Below, piece by piece: positions 29,272-37,848 of a DNA stretch of 64,000 nucleotides. A model generated the notes under the pieces. That model had not been told where the DNA came from. It did not search any database and saw nothing but the letters and a program-made list of their open reading frames with translations. This DNA comes from an uncultured Gemmataceae bacterium (lineage in GTDB: Bacteria; Planctomycetota; Planctomycetia; Gemmatales; Gemmataceae). Positions within the stretch are counted from its first letter, which is position 1, and every line of letters begins with the position of its first letter. The stretch spans positions 1-64,000 of the forward strand of contig CALDUY010000024.1 in assembly GCA_937923405.1 (NCBI GenBank), read 5' to 3'. A program made the position numbers and the translations under genes.

Positions 29272-29889
29272 TTACTTGATCTCCTTAAACACAATGTCCT
29301 TGAACATCACGGTCATCGGCCCAGGAGTGTGAAGCTGAAAGGCGATAATCCCTTCATCTTCCATCTTGGGAAACTCGTCGTCGACGGTGGTCACACCGTT
29401 GATCTTGATCGTAACGCGCTTGCCAACACAGCGGATAGAGTAGTCGTTGTAGTCGTCTTTTTTGATCGTTTTTTGAACATCTTTTGGGGCCGCCTTCATC
29501 ATACCACCCGGCAGGCGCTCTCCGTAAAGACTTCCCCACCATCCCTCACCAATGTCGCATTGTGGACCAGCTACGGCATACCATTTCTTATCCGCTAGTT
29601 TACTGCGAATTTGCACACCGGAATTGCCCTGACCATCTTTCAATTTGACCTTGAAGGTCATCTCAAAGTCTTTGTATTTCTTTTTGCTACAAAGAAAGGT
29701 GTTTGATTTCAAACCTTTGGGGGTAGTACCAATCAATTCCCCATCTTTGTAAGTCCAATGTTCCTTGATGAGTCCTTCCCAGCCCGATAGATCTTCCGTG
29801 AGGAACGGTTCTGACTTGTCCTCCGCGTGGAGAGTGCCCAGAGCCAATAGCAACAGGCCCACGATAGGCACAAGCAAAGTGCAACGCAT
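29272..29889 (-). CDS. Exported DUF1080 (3-keto-disaccharide hydrolase-type) protein
   Basis: A 205-residue protein with a signal peptide (LLVPIVGLLLLALGTLHAE) and one DUF1080 domain, a concanavalin-like beta-sandwich. Recognisable parts are LSGWEGLIKEHWTYKDGELI, FEMTFKVKLKDGQGNSGVQI, EGWWGSLYGER and IAFQLHTPGPMTVMFKDI near the C-terminus. Members are abundant in planctomycetes and are linked to sugar degradation (3-keto-glycoside hydrolysis); the exact substrate here is unknown. It is a single gene between a hairpin terminator and a small membrane-protein gene. Confidence 0.92.
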   Translation of the reverse strand: MRCTLLVPIVGLLLLALGTLHAEDKSEPFLTEDLSGWEGLIKEHWTYKDGELIGTTPKGLKSNTFLCSKKKYKDFEMTFKVKLKDGQGNSGVQIRSKLADKKWYAVAGPQCDIGEGWWGSLYGERLPGGMMKAAPKDVQKTIKKDDYNDYSIRCVGKRVTIKINGVTTVDDEFPKMEDEGIIAFQLHTPGPMTVMFKDIVFKEIK

Positions 29890-29976
29890 AGGAATCTCCC
29901 AGTTAGGATTACTACTTCGACGAGGTTCGCCGATCTCTAGTTATCCTGCGAGAGAGAGTCTGTTGCGGCAAGGCGA

Positions 29977-30273
29977 TTAGTCGCGTCGTAAAATAGGCGT
30001 ACCGTCTGGGCCAACCATGAGTGGTGTTTCAGGAAGAGATTCTGGAGTAGGAAAGGGCAACAATTCGGGGATATTTTCTTGCAACGACGCCGAAGCTGAT
30101 GTTGCCAGCGCTTCTTTGGCGGCATCACAAGTGAACTGAAATTCAGGATTCACATTGACCAGCGCGCTGTCGGTCGATGGTTGTCTACAATCACCTTCTG
30201 GCCGAATCTTCTGCAAACTTACGATCAGACCAGTCAGAGTGAGCAGAACAACAACGAGGACGAACGGCTTCAT
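29977..30273 (-). CDS. Small single-pass membrane or secreted protein, unknown function
   Basis: 98 residues: a hydrophobic N-terminal segment (FVLVVVLLTLTGLIVSL) followed by a polar, proline-rich tail with two cysteines (GDCRQP, FTCDAA). It could be a membrane anchor or an uncleaved signal. No family was recognised. It is probably real, since GAGG lies upstream of the ATG at normal spacing and a second tiny membrane gene precedes it by 13 bp on the same strand. That gene's stop codon sits inside this ribosome-binding region. Confidence 0.6.
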   Translation of the reverse strand: MKPFVLVVVLLTLTGLIVSLQKIRPEGDCRQPSTDSALVNVNPEFQFTCDAAKEALATSASASLQENIPELLPFPTPESLPETPLMVGPDGTPILRRD

Positions 30274-30286
30274 CGAGGGTCGCTCC

Positions 30287-30388
30287 TCAAGGGGTCGGCA
30301 GCGAAGCGACTAGCGCGTAGACCCAAATCAGTACACTGGCAAATGTTGCAAACATCAGGAATCCGAGAGGGCAAGCGCGGTCGGTCAT
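30287..30388 (-). CDS. 33-residue putative membrane microprotein
   Basis: A very short reading frame, MTDRACPLGFLMFATFASVL followed by IWVYALVASLPTP. This is one predicted transmembrane helix with a charged N-terminus and a Pro-rich end. GAGGAG lies eight bases before the ATG. Its TGA overlaps the GAGGAG of the next gene, as expected for a coupled pair. The neighbour (29977-30273) also has one membrane segment, so the two may form a small membrane complex. No homologue was recalled. Confidence 0.5.
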   Translation of the reverse strand: MTDRACPLGFLMFATFASVLIWVYALVASLPTP

Positions 30389-30468
30389 GATGGCACTCCT
30401 CGAAACTACGTTCTACTAAAATCTAGCTCACAATCTGCGACAAGGTGTAAAGTCGAGATCAGAAAGTT

Positions 30469-31194
30469 ATGAATGTGGTTGGTGTTTTAGATCTCCTGCA
30501 TGGCCAGGTAGTCCGAGGCATAGCTGGACAACGAGAACGCTATCGACCGATCGTTAGTTCACTCTGTTCATCCAGTGATCCGCTTATAGTGGCTTCGGCG
30601 TTGATTAACCAGTTTGCCTTACGCGAACTGTATCTCGCTGATCTCGACGCCATTGCTGGAGCGGAGCCGGCTTGGCACACTTATCGAGCGTTGGCATCAC
30701 TCGGCGTTACGCTGTGGATCGACGCTGGTGTTCGAAATGTACAGGACGGGCTGCGTCTGTCCGAACATGGCACTGTGATAGTAGGGCTTGAAACGGTACA
30801 CAGTTTGAATGTTGTCGAGCAACTCGTCGCGCGATTAGGTGAACAAATCGTGTTCTCATTGGATCTAAAATGTGGAATTCCTGTGGCCTGGGGAAACGAT
30901 GCGGTCCAGATCGCTGAAGCGGTCATCTGTCGTGGAGTGCGGCGGGTGTTATTGCTTGATCTATCCTGCGTTGGGGTGGCCCAGGGCACCGGCACTGAGC
31001 ATCTGTGTGTGTGCTTGAAATCTCGATTTCCAGACATCGAACTCAGCGTTGGAGGCGGAGTCCGTGGATTGATCGATCTCCATCGCCTGCAGAACTATAG
31101 GGTTCAAACGGTTTTAGTTGCTTCGGCTTTACACGACGGTCAACTTACGCCTGAAGAAGTGGCCTTATTCCAATCGCCAGTCGTAAAACGCTGA
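30469..31194 (+). CDS. HisA/HisF-related TIM-barrel protein
   Basis: A 241-residue protein with the HisA phosphate-binding architecture. Strand 1 is VLDLLHGQVVRG (the catalytic Asp position is kept), with LYLADLDAIAGAEP, LWIDAGVRN, and a C-terminal SVGGGVRGLIDL phosphate loop. It is divergent enough from true HisA, and no his genes are near, that it is better read as the HisA-like group (COG1411-type) found in methanogens, methylotrophs and planctomycetes. A role in a pterin or one-carbon cofactor pathway is a guess, strengthened by the adjacent pterin-synthase-like gene. The 3' ends of the two genes overlap by 30 bp (31165-31194). Confidence 0.8.
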   Translation: MNVVGVLDLLHGQVVRGIAGQRERYRPIVSSLCSSSDPLIVASALINQFALRELYLADLDAIAGAEPAWHTYRALASLGVTLWIDAGVRNVQDGLRLSEHGTVIVGLETVHSLNVVEQLVARLGEQIVFSLDLKCGIPVAWGNDAVQIAEAVICRGVRRVLLLDLSCVGVAQGTGTEHLCVCLKSRFPDIELSVGGGVRGLIDLHRLQNYRVQTVLVASALHDGQLTPEEVALFQSPVVKR

Positions 31195-31656
31195 TTGACC
31201 GATATTCTCTTCAACCTCAACGCATAGCTGCTTGGGCACGAAGTGATACTCTCGCTTCAACACTTCCAGCAATCGCTGTCCGATATAGCGAGCGAGCAAT
31301 TCTGCAGTGGTGTTCTCAATCGGCAGTAAAACAGTGTCCTCACGTGGAAAGAGCCACTCGCGCTCTCGATAGCGAACATGAACGCTTGTTGGTCCAGCCT
31401 CGACCTGAATGTAGCGGTTTTGCGTTGGCAACATCATGCGATGATCCAGCTCATCGACGATCTTCTTTAGCTCATTTTTTAATGCGATGAAATCGAAGAC
31501 GTAATAGTTTGTGTCCAGGCTCCCCCGGAGATCAACGGATGCCCGATAATTATGTCCATGTAGCCGTTCGCAGCGGTCTCCCTCATAGCTGATGAAATGA
31601 CCGCTACAGAAGACGAGATAATCCTTCGTGACGCGAATCGAAAACTGCTCACTCAT
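31165..31656 (-). CDS. 6-pyruvoyl-tetrahydropterin synthase / QueD family protein
   Basis: A 163-residue T-fold enzyme. The zinc ligands are His in CSGHF and the two His of LHGHNY, and the catalytic Cys lies just before in DRCERLHGHNY. A central DFIALKNELKKIVDELDHRML segment and a C-terminal QLCVEVEENIGQSAFY carry the substrate-binding Glu region. The family converts dihydroneopterin triphosphate either to 6-pyruvoyl-tetrahydropterin or to 6-carboxy-tetrahydropterin (queuosine pathway). Which reaction applies here is not clear. It is convergent with, and overlaps, the HisA-like gene. Confidence 0.85.
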   Translation of the reverse strand: MSEQFSIRVTKDYLVFCSGHFISYEGDRCERLHGHNYRASVDLRGSLDTNYYVFDFIALKNELKKIVDELDHRMMLPTQNRYIQVEAGPTSVHVRYREREWLFPREDTVLLPIENTTAELLARYIGQRLLEVLKREYHFVPKQLCVEVEENIGQSAFYDWRLE

Positions 31657-31816
31657 TGCTTTCGCATCTCCTGGAGTGGTTTCATTTCTTCATCCTATCG
31701 CAGTATGAATGAACTGAGTAGAGTGAGAAAATCGTCGCCTACGTGCCTAGAAGAAGCGGCAAATGCAAATTACAATCACCCCGGTTGTTATACGGTTTCA
31801 CTTCAAGGGGGATCAG

Positions 31817-32242
31817 ATGTTAACTATTTCAGGCAAAGCGCTAGGACGGAAAAAACCGCTCTTCAACGACTTTTCTGTGCCGTTTCCTCCTGAACTGGGT
31901 CAGGGAGGTGAGATCACCCTCCGAGATCTAATTGAGCGAGTCGTTCGTCACGAGGTAGAGACGTTTGCGCAACGACAAGACGAACGAAAACTCTTGCATG
32001 CTCTGACGGCACGAGATATTGAGGAATCGGCGGCCAAGGGCAAGATCGACATGGGAGGTCGCGACATGAAGCAGAATGTCGATGTAGACGAGGCGATCGG
32101 CACGGCATTGCAAGCATTCGAAGATGGTCTGTATTTGGTGGTAGTGGATGGTCAGGAGCAACGTAGTCTCGATTCGCAAGTGTTCCTCAAACCGGATAGT
32201 CGTCTGGCCTTTGTCCGACTAGTCATGCTGGCGGGAGGCTGA
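31817..32242 (+). CDS. Conserved-looking hypothetical protein coupled to the DUF4132 gene
   Basis: 141 residues, MLTISGKALGRKKPLFNDFS onward, with no signal peptide or membrane segment. An acidic-basic central helix region (RDLIERVVRHEVETFAQRQD) precedes a C-terminal half ending SRLAFVRLVMLAGG. No family was recognised. ATG 31817 has AAGGGG upstream; an earlier in-frame ATG at 31763 is less likely. The stop is three bases before the ATG of the 1659-residue HEAT/DUF4132 gene, so the two are co-translated and probably work together. Confidence 0.7.
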   Translation: MLTISGKALGRKKPLFNDFSVPFPPELGQGGEITLRDLIERVVRHEVETFAQRQDERKLLHALTARDIEESAAKGKIDMGGRDMKQNVDVDEAIGTALQAFEDGLYLVVVDGQEQRSLDSQVFLKPDSRLAFVRLVMLAGG

Positions 32243-32245
32243 TCG

Positions 32246-35200
32246 ATGTTGACCTTTGAACAAGCACAGAAGCAACTTGAGCAGTTTCAGATCAAAAACT
32301 GGGAAAAGCAACGATTGGATGCGCTCACCGAGTTACCTGATGAAGTGAAAGTGATTGGATATCTGTTATTGGGTCGCAATTCTCAGGGCGAAATCTACTC
32401 CAATTGGAAAAAACAAAATGAAGCCAAGGAAAAGGCATTTAAGAAGCTAGTCCAATTGTCAACAGCAAATCGTAAAAAACTATTCGCTGTCTTTTTTCCC
32501 AGACTAGCTGACTACATGGAAAAGGCCTATCAACGGTTTCGCGAGTTACCATATGAGGTCGATTTTACCCGAAAAGGATTTCGCTCGCCCAACGATCCGG
32601 AAATTGCCGCAGCTGCACGCTACTATTGGGTGCAAAGCATGATCAACTCGTTTAAGGGCTACGATCCGGATTTACTCTGGGCCGCCGCTTGGGCTCCACA
32701 TGTGGCCACTGGCTACAACTCTCAATCGCTGGGCGTACTTTTTGCCGTTGCTCTAGATGAAGGTGGACCAGTGGCCGAGGAACTCTTTACTATACTCAAG
32801 GAGTCGGCGACCAACGAGCATCCGATTGGGCAAATGGGCCGACATATCGTCATTAGTATGCTGGCCAGCTCACGGCCGGATGCCTGGGAATTCATTGAGA
32901 AACTATTGTTGGCGGCCCAGCGCCAAGAAGGGCTGCGCAGTGTCATCTTTGAAGCCGTTGATTTAACCCACCCAGAAGCATTCAAGCGAATGGTGCGACT
33001 AATTCTCCAAGAGAATTTGCTGCGTTTTTCATCGGTCGTTCGTGCCGTCGATGTCTGGTTTGGGTTGCAATGGAGCGCATTAACTCCCGCGGTACTAAAG
33101 CAATCGTTAGAACTAGTGCTAAAGTATCTCGACGATCCCGCTGCGAGAGCCAAAGCACTAAAAAATGATAAGGCAGAGTCTTTATATCTTGCTTTGTGGG
33201 CTATCGGTTTCGAGGATGCCCAACAAGCCATCGAGCCTGCTAAGAAGTTACTTGAAGATCGTGACGTCGAACGACGCTTCGTAGCTGTCAAGTTTCTTGC
33301 TGACTTGCAAATCAACGAAGTTCAACAACTACTGGTACAGTGTCTCGAAGATGAAGATTTGCGTATTGCTGTTACCGCTGCGGAAGCGATCACCAAAGCA
33401 CAAGAACAGCCAAAGTTTGACCCGTGGAACCAACTCATTCATCTGCTGGAGAGGTTGCCAGAGAAGCCGAAGGAGAGCGAACCACTCGTTTGGCCTTGGG
33501 TCAGAGTGACACTATCTCGAAATCGAATTGCTGACCAACTCATCAATTATCTAGGTAAACGTCCGGCTACTGACTTAATTCCGTACATTCATGAAATGAA
33601 TAGCTTTTGCAAGGGAGAATTAATTGACGCACTTACTCGAGAAAAGAACTGGGACTCCGCAACCCGCGATTTGTTATTCGATTTAGCAGGTGATCGAGAT
33701 TCTTGGGTGCGTGACAAGGCACTACAAGCCTTAACACGAACCTCAATCACGGAAGTTGAGGCTCGGCGCATCGAGACACTACTGACTCGAAAAACCAGTG
33801 AAGTGCGTCAAGGTGTGCTACATCTTCTCAGCAAACAACCTGAGCCTCAATTATTAGCCAGTATTGATCGATTGTTGGCATCGAAGAAAATACTACAACG
33901 TCTGGCAGCTTTGGAGTTAATGCGACAACAGATTGAAAAGAAGAAATATGTTGAGGAATGCCGAAGTCGCGCAGTTGCTTATCGAGCTAATTTAAAACAG
34001 ATTGACGAGGAAGAGCAGTTACATTTAGAAGCAATTCTCGATCTGAAACGAGAAACGCCGACACTAGAGAACTGTTTGGGGTTGATCGATCCGGCGACTC
34101 GTAGCAAAACTGTTGCTCCTAAGGCGCGCAAAGTGAAGTTCGCCTCGACAGCAGCAAACGAGTGTCTCAAAGAATTGGAGGAATTAATCAAAAAGCATGC
34201 CCTAACGCCAATTCAAATAGAGGGTTATGACGGACAAGACGAAATTCTCTTGGCCAACGCTGATTGGCGATTCCCCAATCCCGGACCGGGAACATCCGCT
34301 TTGGCGGAGGCACAAAAACGGCTACCGCTCTTCGATGTTTGGGAGGATTGGTATCACAATCGTGGTAAAAAGCTTAAAGATTCTGATGGTCTGGAATTAA
34401 TTCGCGCTTTGGTCTGGTTCTCGTCCGCTGAGTTGGTTAAACAATTAAAATCAACTCATAGCAAGTATTGGTCGAAATTACTCAATCTGATGTTGGCGGA
34501 CTATACTCCTATTCAACTAGAACACCTTCAGATATTGCACTCTCTGTTATTATGGCTTCTAAAATTACATCCCCCCGCAGGCACGATCGATTACTTGCTC
34601 GACGCCATTGAGACTGGCTACGCTCATGTCTCAGAAGAAGTGCTTAAACGAGTTGTGGATCATAATAATTGGCAAAAACGATCTCAAGACTGGCGAATTC
34701 AGTCACCAATTGATCGGTGGCTCATTGTATTGCATGATGTTCGACAACTGCATCCACAACTAATGACTGAGGACCAATTCAAACGGTTATGGAACTTACA
34801 GCACTGGCGCGATGAACCAGTACCTGGAGTTACCCGGGTGCGTCCTGATCTAGAGTTGCTAGTCGAGGCGTATCGACTTGGTCTGGCCAACCAAGCCGAT
34901 GTGATCGATCAATTGATTGGACCTCCCGAAAATCGCTCGTTTCAAGATTTATATGAGTTGACTCAAGCAGATTGCCGTTATCTGAAAAGATGTCCGCAAT
35001 TACAACCTTTAGTCGAAAAGGTTAAGAATCGTATTTTGGAAATCGAACTGCAACGAGGTGAGTTACCGACTGCTGCCAGTAAACCGGCGAAAAAAATCGC
35101 TTCAATCTCAGGATTGTCGCAATTGCTACATCTGTTGACCGCATTGGGAGGGAAACCTCCCTCGCGCTCACGCTATGGCGAGGGTCGGATTGACGTACTG

Positions 35201-37225
35201 ACTCATTTGATTCAGGTATCGCATCCAACAATCGAGGACACTCCTGAATGCTTTGCTGAAGAAATGAAGAAAGCCAAGATCTCGCGTGAACGGCTTTTGG
35301 AATTGGCCTTTCTCGCTCCGGCTTGGCTAGAACACATTGAGCATACGCTTGGTTGGCCCGGCCTGCGCGAAGGCGTCTGGTGGTATTTGGCCCACATGCC
35401 TAGAGCATGGCCTGGAGTTGGTAGCTCTTCTGATACTGAGGAGAACTTCGTAGAGTTCGATCTGGTTCTCGATGAGGACACAGCGATTAGTTCTGGGGAA
35501 TCCAACCAGGTCAATGAGCCATCTTCCAAATCCTCCTGGGAAAAATTGCTCGCCGAACGCACTCCGTTCAGTCTCGACGAGATGCGAGCGGGAGCCGTCG
35601 ATTCCGTGTGGTTCCACCGTGTTTTCCCAAGATTAGGCCGCAAGCGTTGGGAGGCACTCGCCGAGGCGGCCAAGTTCGGTTGCGATGGAGTGGCTCACAA
35701 GAAAGCAATTCGTTTGACCGAAGTGCTACTCGGTCGAGCTAAACGAGCGGAATTGATTGCTGGCATTAAAAAGAAGAATCTTAAAGAAAACGTCCGCTTA
35801 CTGGGATTGTTACCTTTGCCTGAAGGGAAACGGCGCGAGAATGAGCTACTAACCCGATATAAGGTGTTGATCGACTATCGGCGTTATGCACGCGGCCTTG
35901 GCCCCATGTCGCGAGAGCAAGCCGAGCGAACCGCAACGATTGGCCTCACTAATTTGGCCAAGACTGCCGGTTATAATGATCCGATCCGTCTAGAATGGGC
36001 AATGGAAGCGAAGCAAACAGGCGATCTCGCTCAAGGACCAGTCGCGGTTACAGTCAATGGCGTTACGGTGTCTCTGGCAATTAACTCCGAAGCTCAGCCG
36101 GAGATCTCCATTCATCGTGGAGAAAAACTACTCAAAACTCTCCCTGCTCCGCTACGGAAAAACAAGAAGGTCGTTGCTTTGCTTGAACGTCGAGCGGACC
36201 TGAAGCGTCAGGCCTCGCGAGTCAAGCAAACCCTTGAATCTATGATGGTGCGTGGGGACACGTTCACGGGCAGTGAGTTGCGTCAACTCTGTCTACATGC
36301 ATTACTAAAACCAGCAATAGAACGGCTCGTGATTCTTGGCGAGGGAATTTGTGGTTACCCGATTGCTGGTGGTCAGGCTCTGGAGAATCACGAAGGGAAA
36401 CGTGAGCCGGTCAAGTCCAATGAACAGCTTCGCTTGGCGCATCCATATGATCTGTTCAGCGCCGGGGATTGGGCAGCTTGGCAATCGCATTGTTTCCGCA
36501 CCGAACGAGTACAACCGTTCAAACAAGTGTTCCGTGAACTATACATCATCACGGCGCAGGAGAAGGTCGATGGTACCGCATCTAGTCGTTATGCCGGTCA
36601 GCAAGTGAATCCCCGCCAGGCAATGGCTCTGTTCGGAAGTCGTGGGTGGGCAACCCGAGAGGCAATCTCGAAGACATTTCACGAAGCGGGCATCGTGGCC
36701 GAAGTGTGGTTTCGCCATCACGGCTGGACCGGAGCTGAGGTAGAAGGGTTGACTCTTGACACAATTCGATTCCGACGAGTAAACGAAGCCAAGTCGATGC
36801 CTTTAACCGAGGTACCTCCTCGCCTATTCTCCGAGGTAATGCGCGATTGCGACTTAGTGGTCAGCGTAGCCCACGTCGGTGGAGTGGATCCTGAGGCCAG
36901 TGCCAGCACGGTACAGATGCGTGAAGCCCTTATTCGAGAGACTTGTGCGCTCTTGAATATCAATAATTTTGACATTGTCAAGCAGCAGGTACGCATCCAA
37001 GGAAAACTCGGAAACTACTCTGTGCATTTGGGCAGCGGTGTGGTGCATCGTCAACCTGGCGGGCATGTTTGTATCGTGCCTGTACATTCGCAGCATCGTG
37101 GCCGATTGTTTCTGCCTTTCGCCGATGACGATCCACGCACTGCGGAAGTTGTCAGCAAAGTGCTGCTGTTAACTCGTGATCACGAAATTCAAGATCCGTC
37201 GATTTTGGAACAACTTCGTTCCTAA
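32246..37225 (+). CDS. Very large HEAT-repeat protein with C-terminal DUF4132 domain
   Basis: A 1659-residue cytoplasmic protein without signal peptide. Helical HEAT-like repeats are visible from about residue 200 to 560 (for example RDVERRFVAVKFLADLQ, EDLRIAVTAAEAI, RDSWVRDKALQALTR). A long helical middle follows. The DUF4132 region at about 1280-1655 includes AHPYDLFSAGDWAAWQSHCF, QPFKQVFRELYI, FGSRGWATREAI and a final cluster GGHVCIVPV. The family includes E. coli MolR/YehI-type proteins of unknown function. The gene uses many TTA leucine codons and reads more A+T-rich than its neighbours (by eye), which may hint at transfer. Confidence 0.85.
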   Translation: MLTFEQAQKQLEQFQIKNWEKQRLDALTELPDEVKVIGYLLLGRNSQGEIYSNWKKQNEAKEKAFKKLVQLSTANRKKLFAVFFPRLADYMEKAYQRFRELPYEVDFTRKGFRSPNDPEIAAAARYYWVQSMINSFKGYDPDLLWAAAWAPHVATGYNSQSLGVLFAVALDEGGPVAEELFTILKESATNEHPIGQMGRHIVISMLASSRPDAWEFIEKLLLAAQRQEGLRSVIFEAVDLTHPEAFKRMVRLILQENLLRFSSVVRAVDVWFGLQWSALTPAVLKQSLELVLKYLDDPAARAKALKNDKAESLYLALWAIGFEDAQQAIEPAKKLLEDRDVERRFVAVKFLADLQINEVQQLLVQCLEDEDLRIAVTAAEAITKAQEQPKFDPWNQLIHLLERLPEKPKESEPLVWPWVRVTLSRNRIADQLINYLGKRPATDLIPYIHEMNSFCKGELIDALTREKNWDSATRDLLFDLAGDRDSWVRDKALQALTRTSITEVEARRIETLLTRKTSEVRQGVLHLLSKQPEPQLLASIDRLLASKKILQRLAALELMRQQIEKKKYVEECRSRAVAYRANLKQIDEEEQLHLEAILDLKRETPTLENCLGLIDPATRSKTVAPKARKVKFASTAANECLKELEELIKKHALTPIQIEGYDGQDEILLANADWRFPNPGPGTSALAEAQKRLPLFDVWEDWYHNRGKKLKDSDGLELIRALVWFSSAELVKQLKSTHSKYWSKLLNLMLADYTPIQLEHLQILHSLLLWLLKLHPPAGTIDYLLDAIETGYAHVSEEVLKRVVDHNNWQKRSQDWRIQSPIDRWLIVLHDVRQLHPQLMTEDQFKRLWNLQHWRDEPVPGVTRVRPDLELLVEAYRLGLANQADVIDQLIGPPENRSFQDLYELTQADCRYLKRCPQLQPLVEKVKNRILEIELQRGELPTAASKPAKKIASISGLSQLLHLLTALGGKPPSRSRYGEGRIDVLTHLIQVSHPTIEDTPECFAEEMKKAKISRERLLELAFLAPAWLEHIEHTLGWPGLREGVWWYLAHMPRAWPGVGSSSDTEENFVEFDLVLDEDTAISSGESNQVNEPSSKSSWEKLLAERTPFSLDEMRAGAVDSVWFHRVFPRLGRKRWEALAEAAKFGCDGVAHKKAIRLTEVLLGRAKRAELIAGIKKKNLKENVRLLGLLPLPEGKRRENELLTRYKVLIDYRRYARGLGPMSREQAERTATIGLTNLAKTAGYNDPIRLEWAMEAKQTGDLAQGPVAVTVNGVTVSLAINSEAQPEISIHRGEKLLKTLPAPLRKNKKVVALLERRADLKRQASRVKQTLESMMVRGDTFTGSELRQLCLHALLKPAIERLVILGEGICGYPIAGGQALENHEGKREPVKSNEQLRLAHPYDLFSAGDWAAWQSHCFRTERVQPFKQVFRELYIITAQEKVDGTASSRYAGQQVNPRQAMALFGSRGWATREAISKTFHEAGIVAEVWFRHHGWTGAEVEGLTLDTIRFRRVNEAKSMPLTEVPPRLFSEVMRDCDLVVSVAHVGGVDPEASASTVQMREALIRETCALLNINNFDIVKQQVRIQGKLGNYSVHLGSGVVHRQPGGHVCIVPVHSQHRGRLFLPFADDDPRTAEVVSKVLLLTRDHEIQDPSILEQLRS

Positions 37226-37248
37226 ATCGATCAGTAATAGCTAGGAGT

Positions 37249-37281
37249 GGCTCTCAACTTTCGATCTAAGAGTTGAGAGCC
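37249..37281. terminator. Hairpin terminator after the DUF4132 gene
   Basis: An 11-bp perfect stem (GGCTCTCAACT, 37249-37259, with AGTTGAGAGCC, 37271-37281) and an 11-base loop lie 24 bp after the stop codon. Only a short run of T follows. Confidence 0.65.
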
Positions 37282-37327
37282 GTCCTAATTTGGATTTACT
37301 GTATCTAAAATGACGAGAAAATTGACT

Positions 37328-37464
37328 GCAGCGCTGCTAAAGTTCGCGGGCTGAGGCCTGCGGCTACCTGTGAATGCGTTTGCAGATGTCTGTCAATCAA
37401 AACTGGTAGTCGCAAGCTTCAGTTTACGATCCGCTTTACTATCTTGCGATGCGTACTAGAACAG
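37328..37464. repeat. Dispersed palindromic (REP/MITE-like) element, copy C
   Basis: Palindrome-like units lie at 37345-37362 and 37411-37428, joined by AACTGGTAGTCGCAAGC as in copy A. The right end CTTGCGATGCGTACTAGAACAG resembles the right end of copy B (CTTGCGACGCATACTAAAACAG). This end runs into the suf operon: the sufT stop codon (CTA on the plus strand, 37456-37458) and the last two sense codons lie inside the shared sequence. The copy is more diverged internally than A and B. Confidence 0.7.
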
Positions 37465-37842
37465 TCCCAATTCGAGTTGTGCCGCTTCTGAAAGGCGGTC
37501 TTTCGTCCAGGGTGGCTCCCATACCAGTTCCACAGTCGCAGATCGAACTCCGGGAACGGAGACAATCTTCTCTCGAACCTGCTGCGGAAAGGAGCCAGCT
37601 ACCGGGCAGTTGGGCGTAGTCAATGTCATGCGAACGAACACGTCTCCGGAATCGGCCACATTCAACTCATAGATCAATCCCAGATCATAAATGTTAACGG
37701 GCAATTCAGGATCGAAAATGGTCTTTATAGCCGCGATTACGCGGTCTTTGAGCGGTGCATCAGAAGGAAGTTCGACATTTGAGATGTTTTGTGGGTCTGT
37801 TTTCTCCCCCATGAGGGGGAGATGAATGCGTTTCTCACTCAT
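37456..37842 (-). CDS. sufT: SufT / MIP18-family Fe-S assembly protein
   Basis: A 128-residue DUF59/MIP18-type protein that helps mature Fe-S proteins. The hallmark FDPELPVNIYDLGLIYEL is at residues 43-60. The conserved cysteine motif TPNCPVAG follows, and the C-terminus WEPPWTKDRLSEAAQLELGL is typical of SufT. It is the last gene of the suf operon, six bases after the sufS-sufE fusion. Its final codons CTG TTC and the TAG stop coincide with the end of a dispersed repeat, so the native C-terminus may have been altered slightly. Confidence 0.9.
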   Translation of the reverse strand: MSEKRIHLPLMGEKTDPQNISNVELPSDAPLKDRVIAAIKTIFDPELPVNIYDLGLIYELNVADSGDVFVRMTLTTPNCPVAGSFPQQVREKIVSVPGVRSATVELVWEPPWTKDRLSEAAQLELGLF

Positions 37843-37848
37843 CGAATA

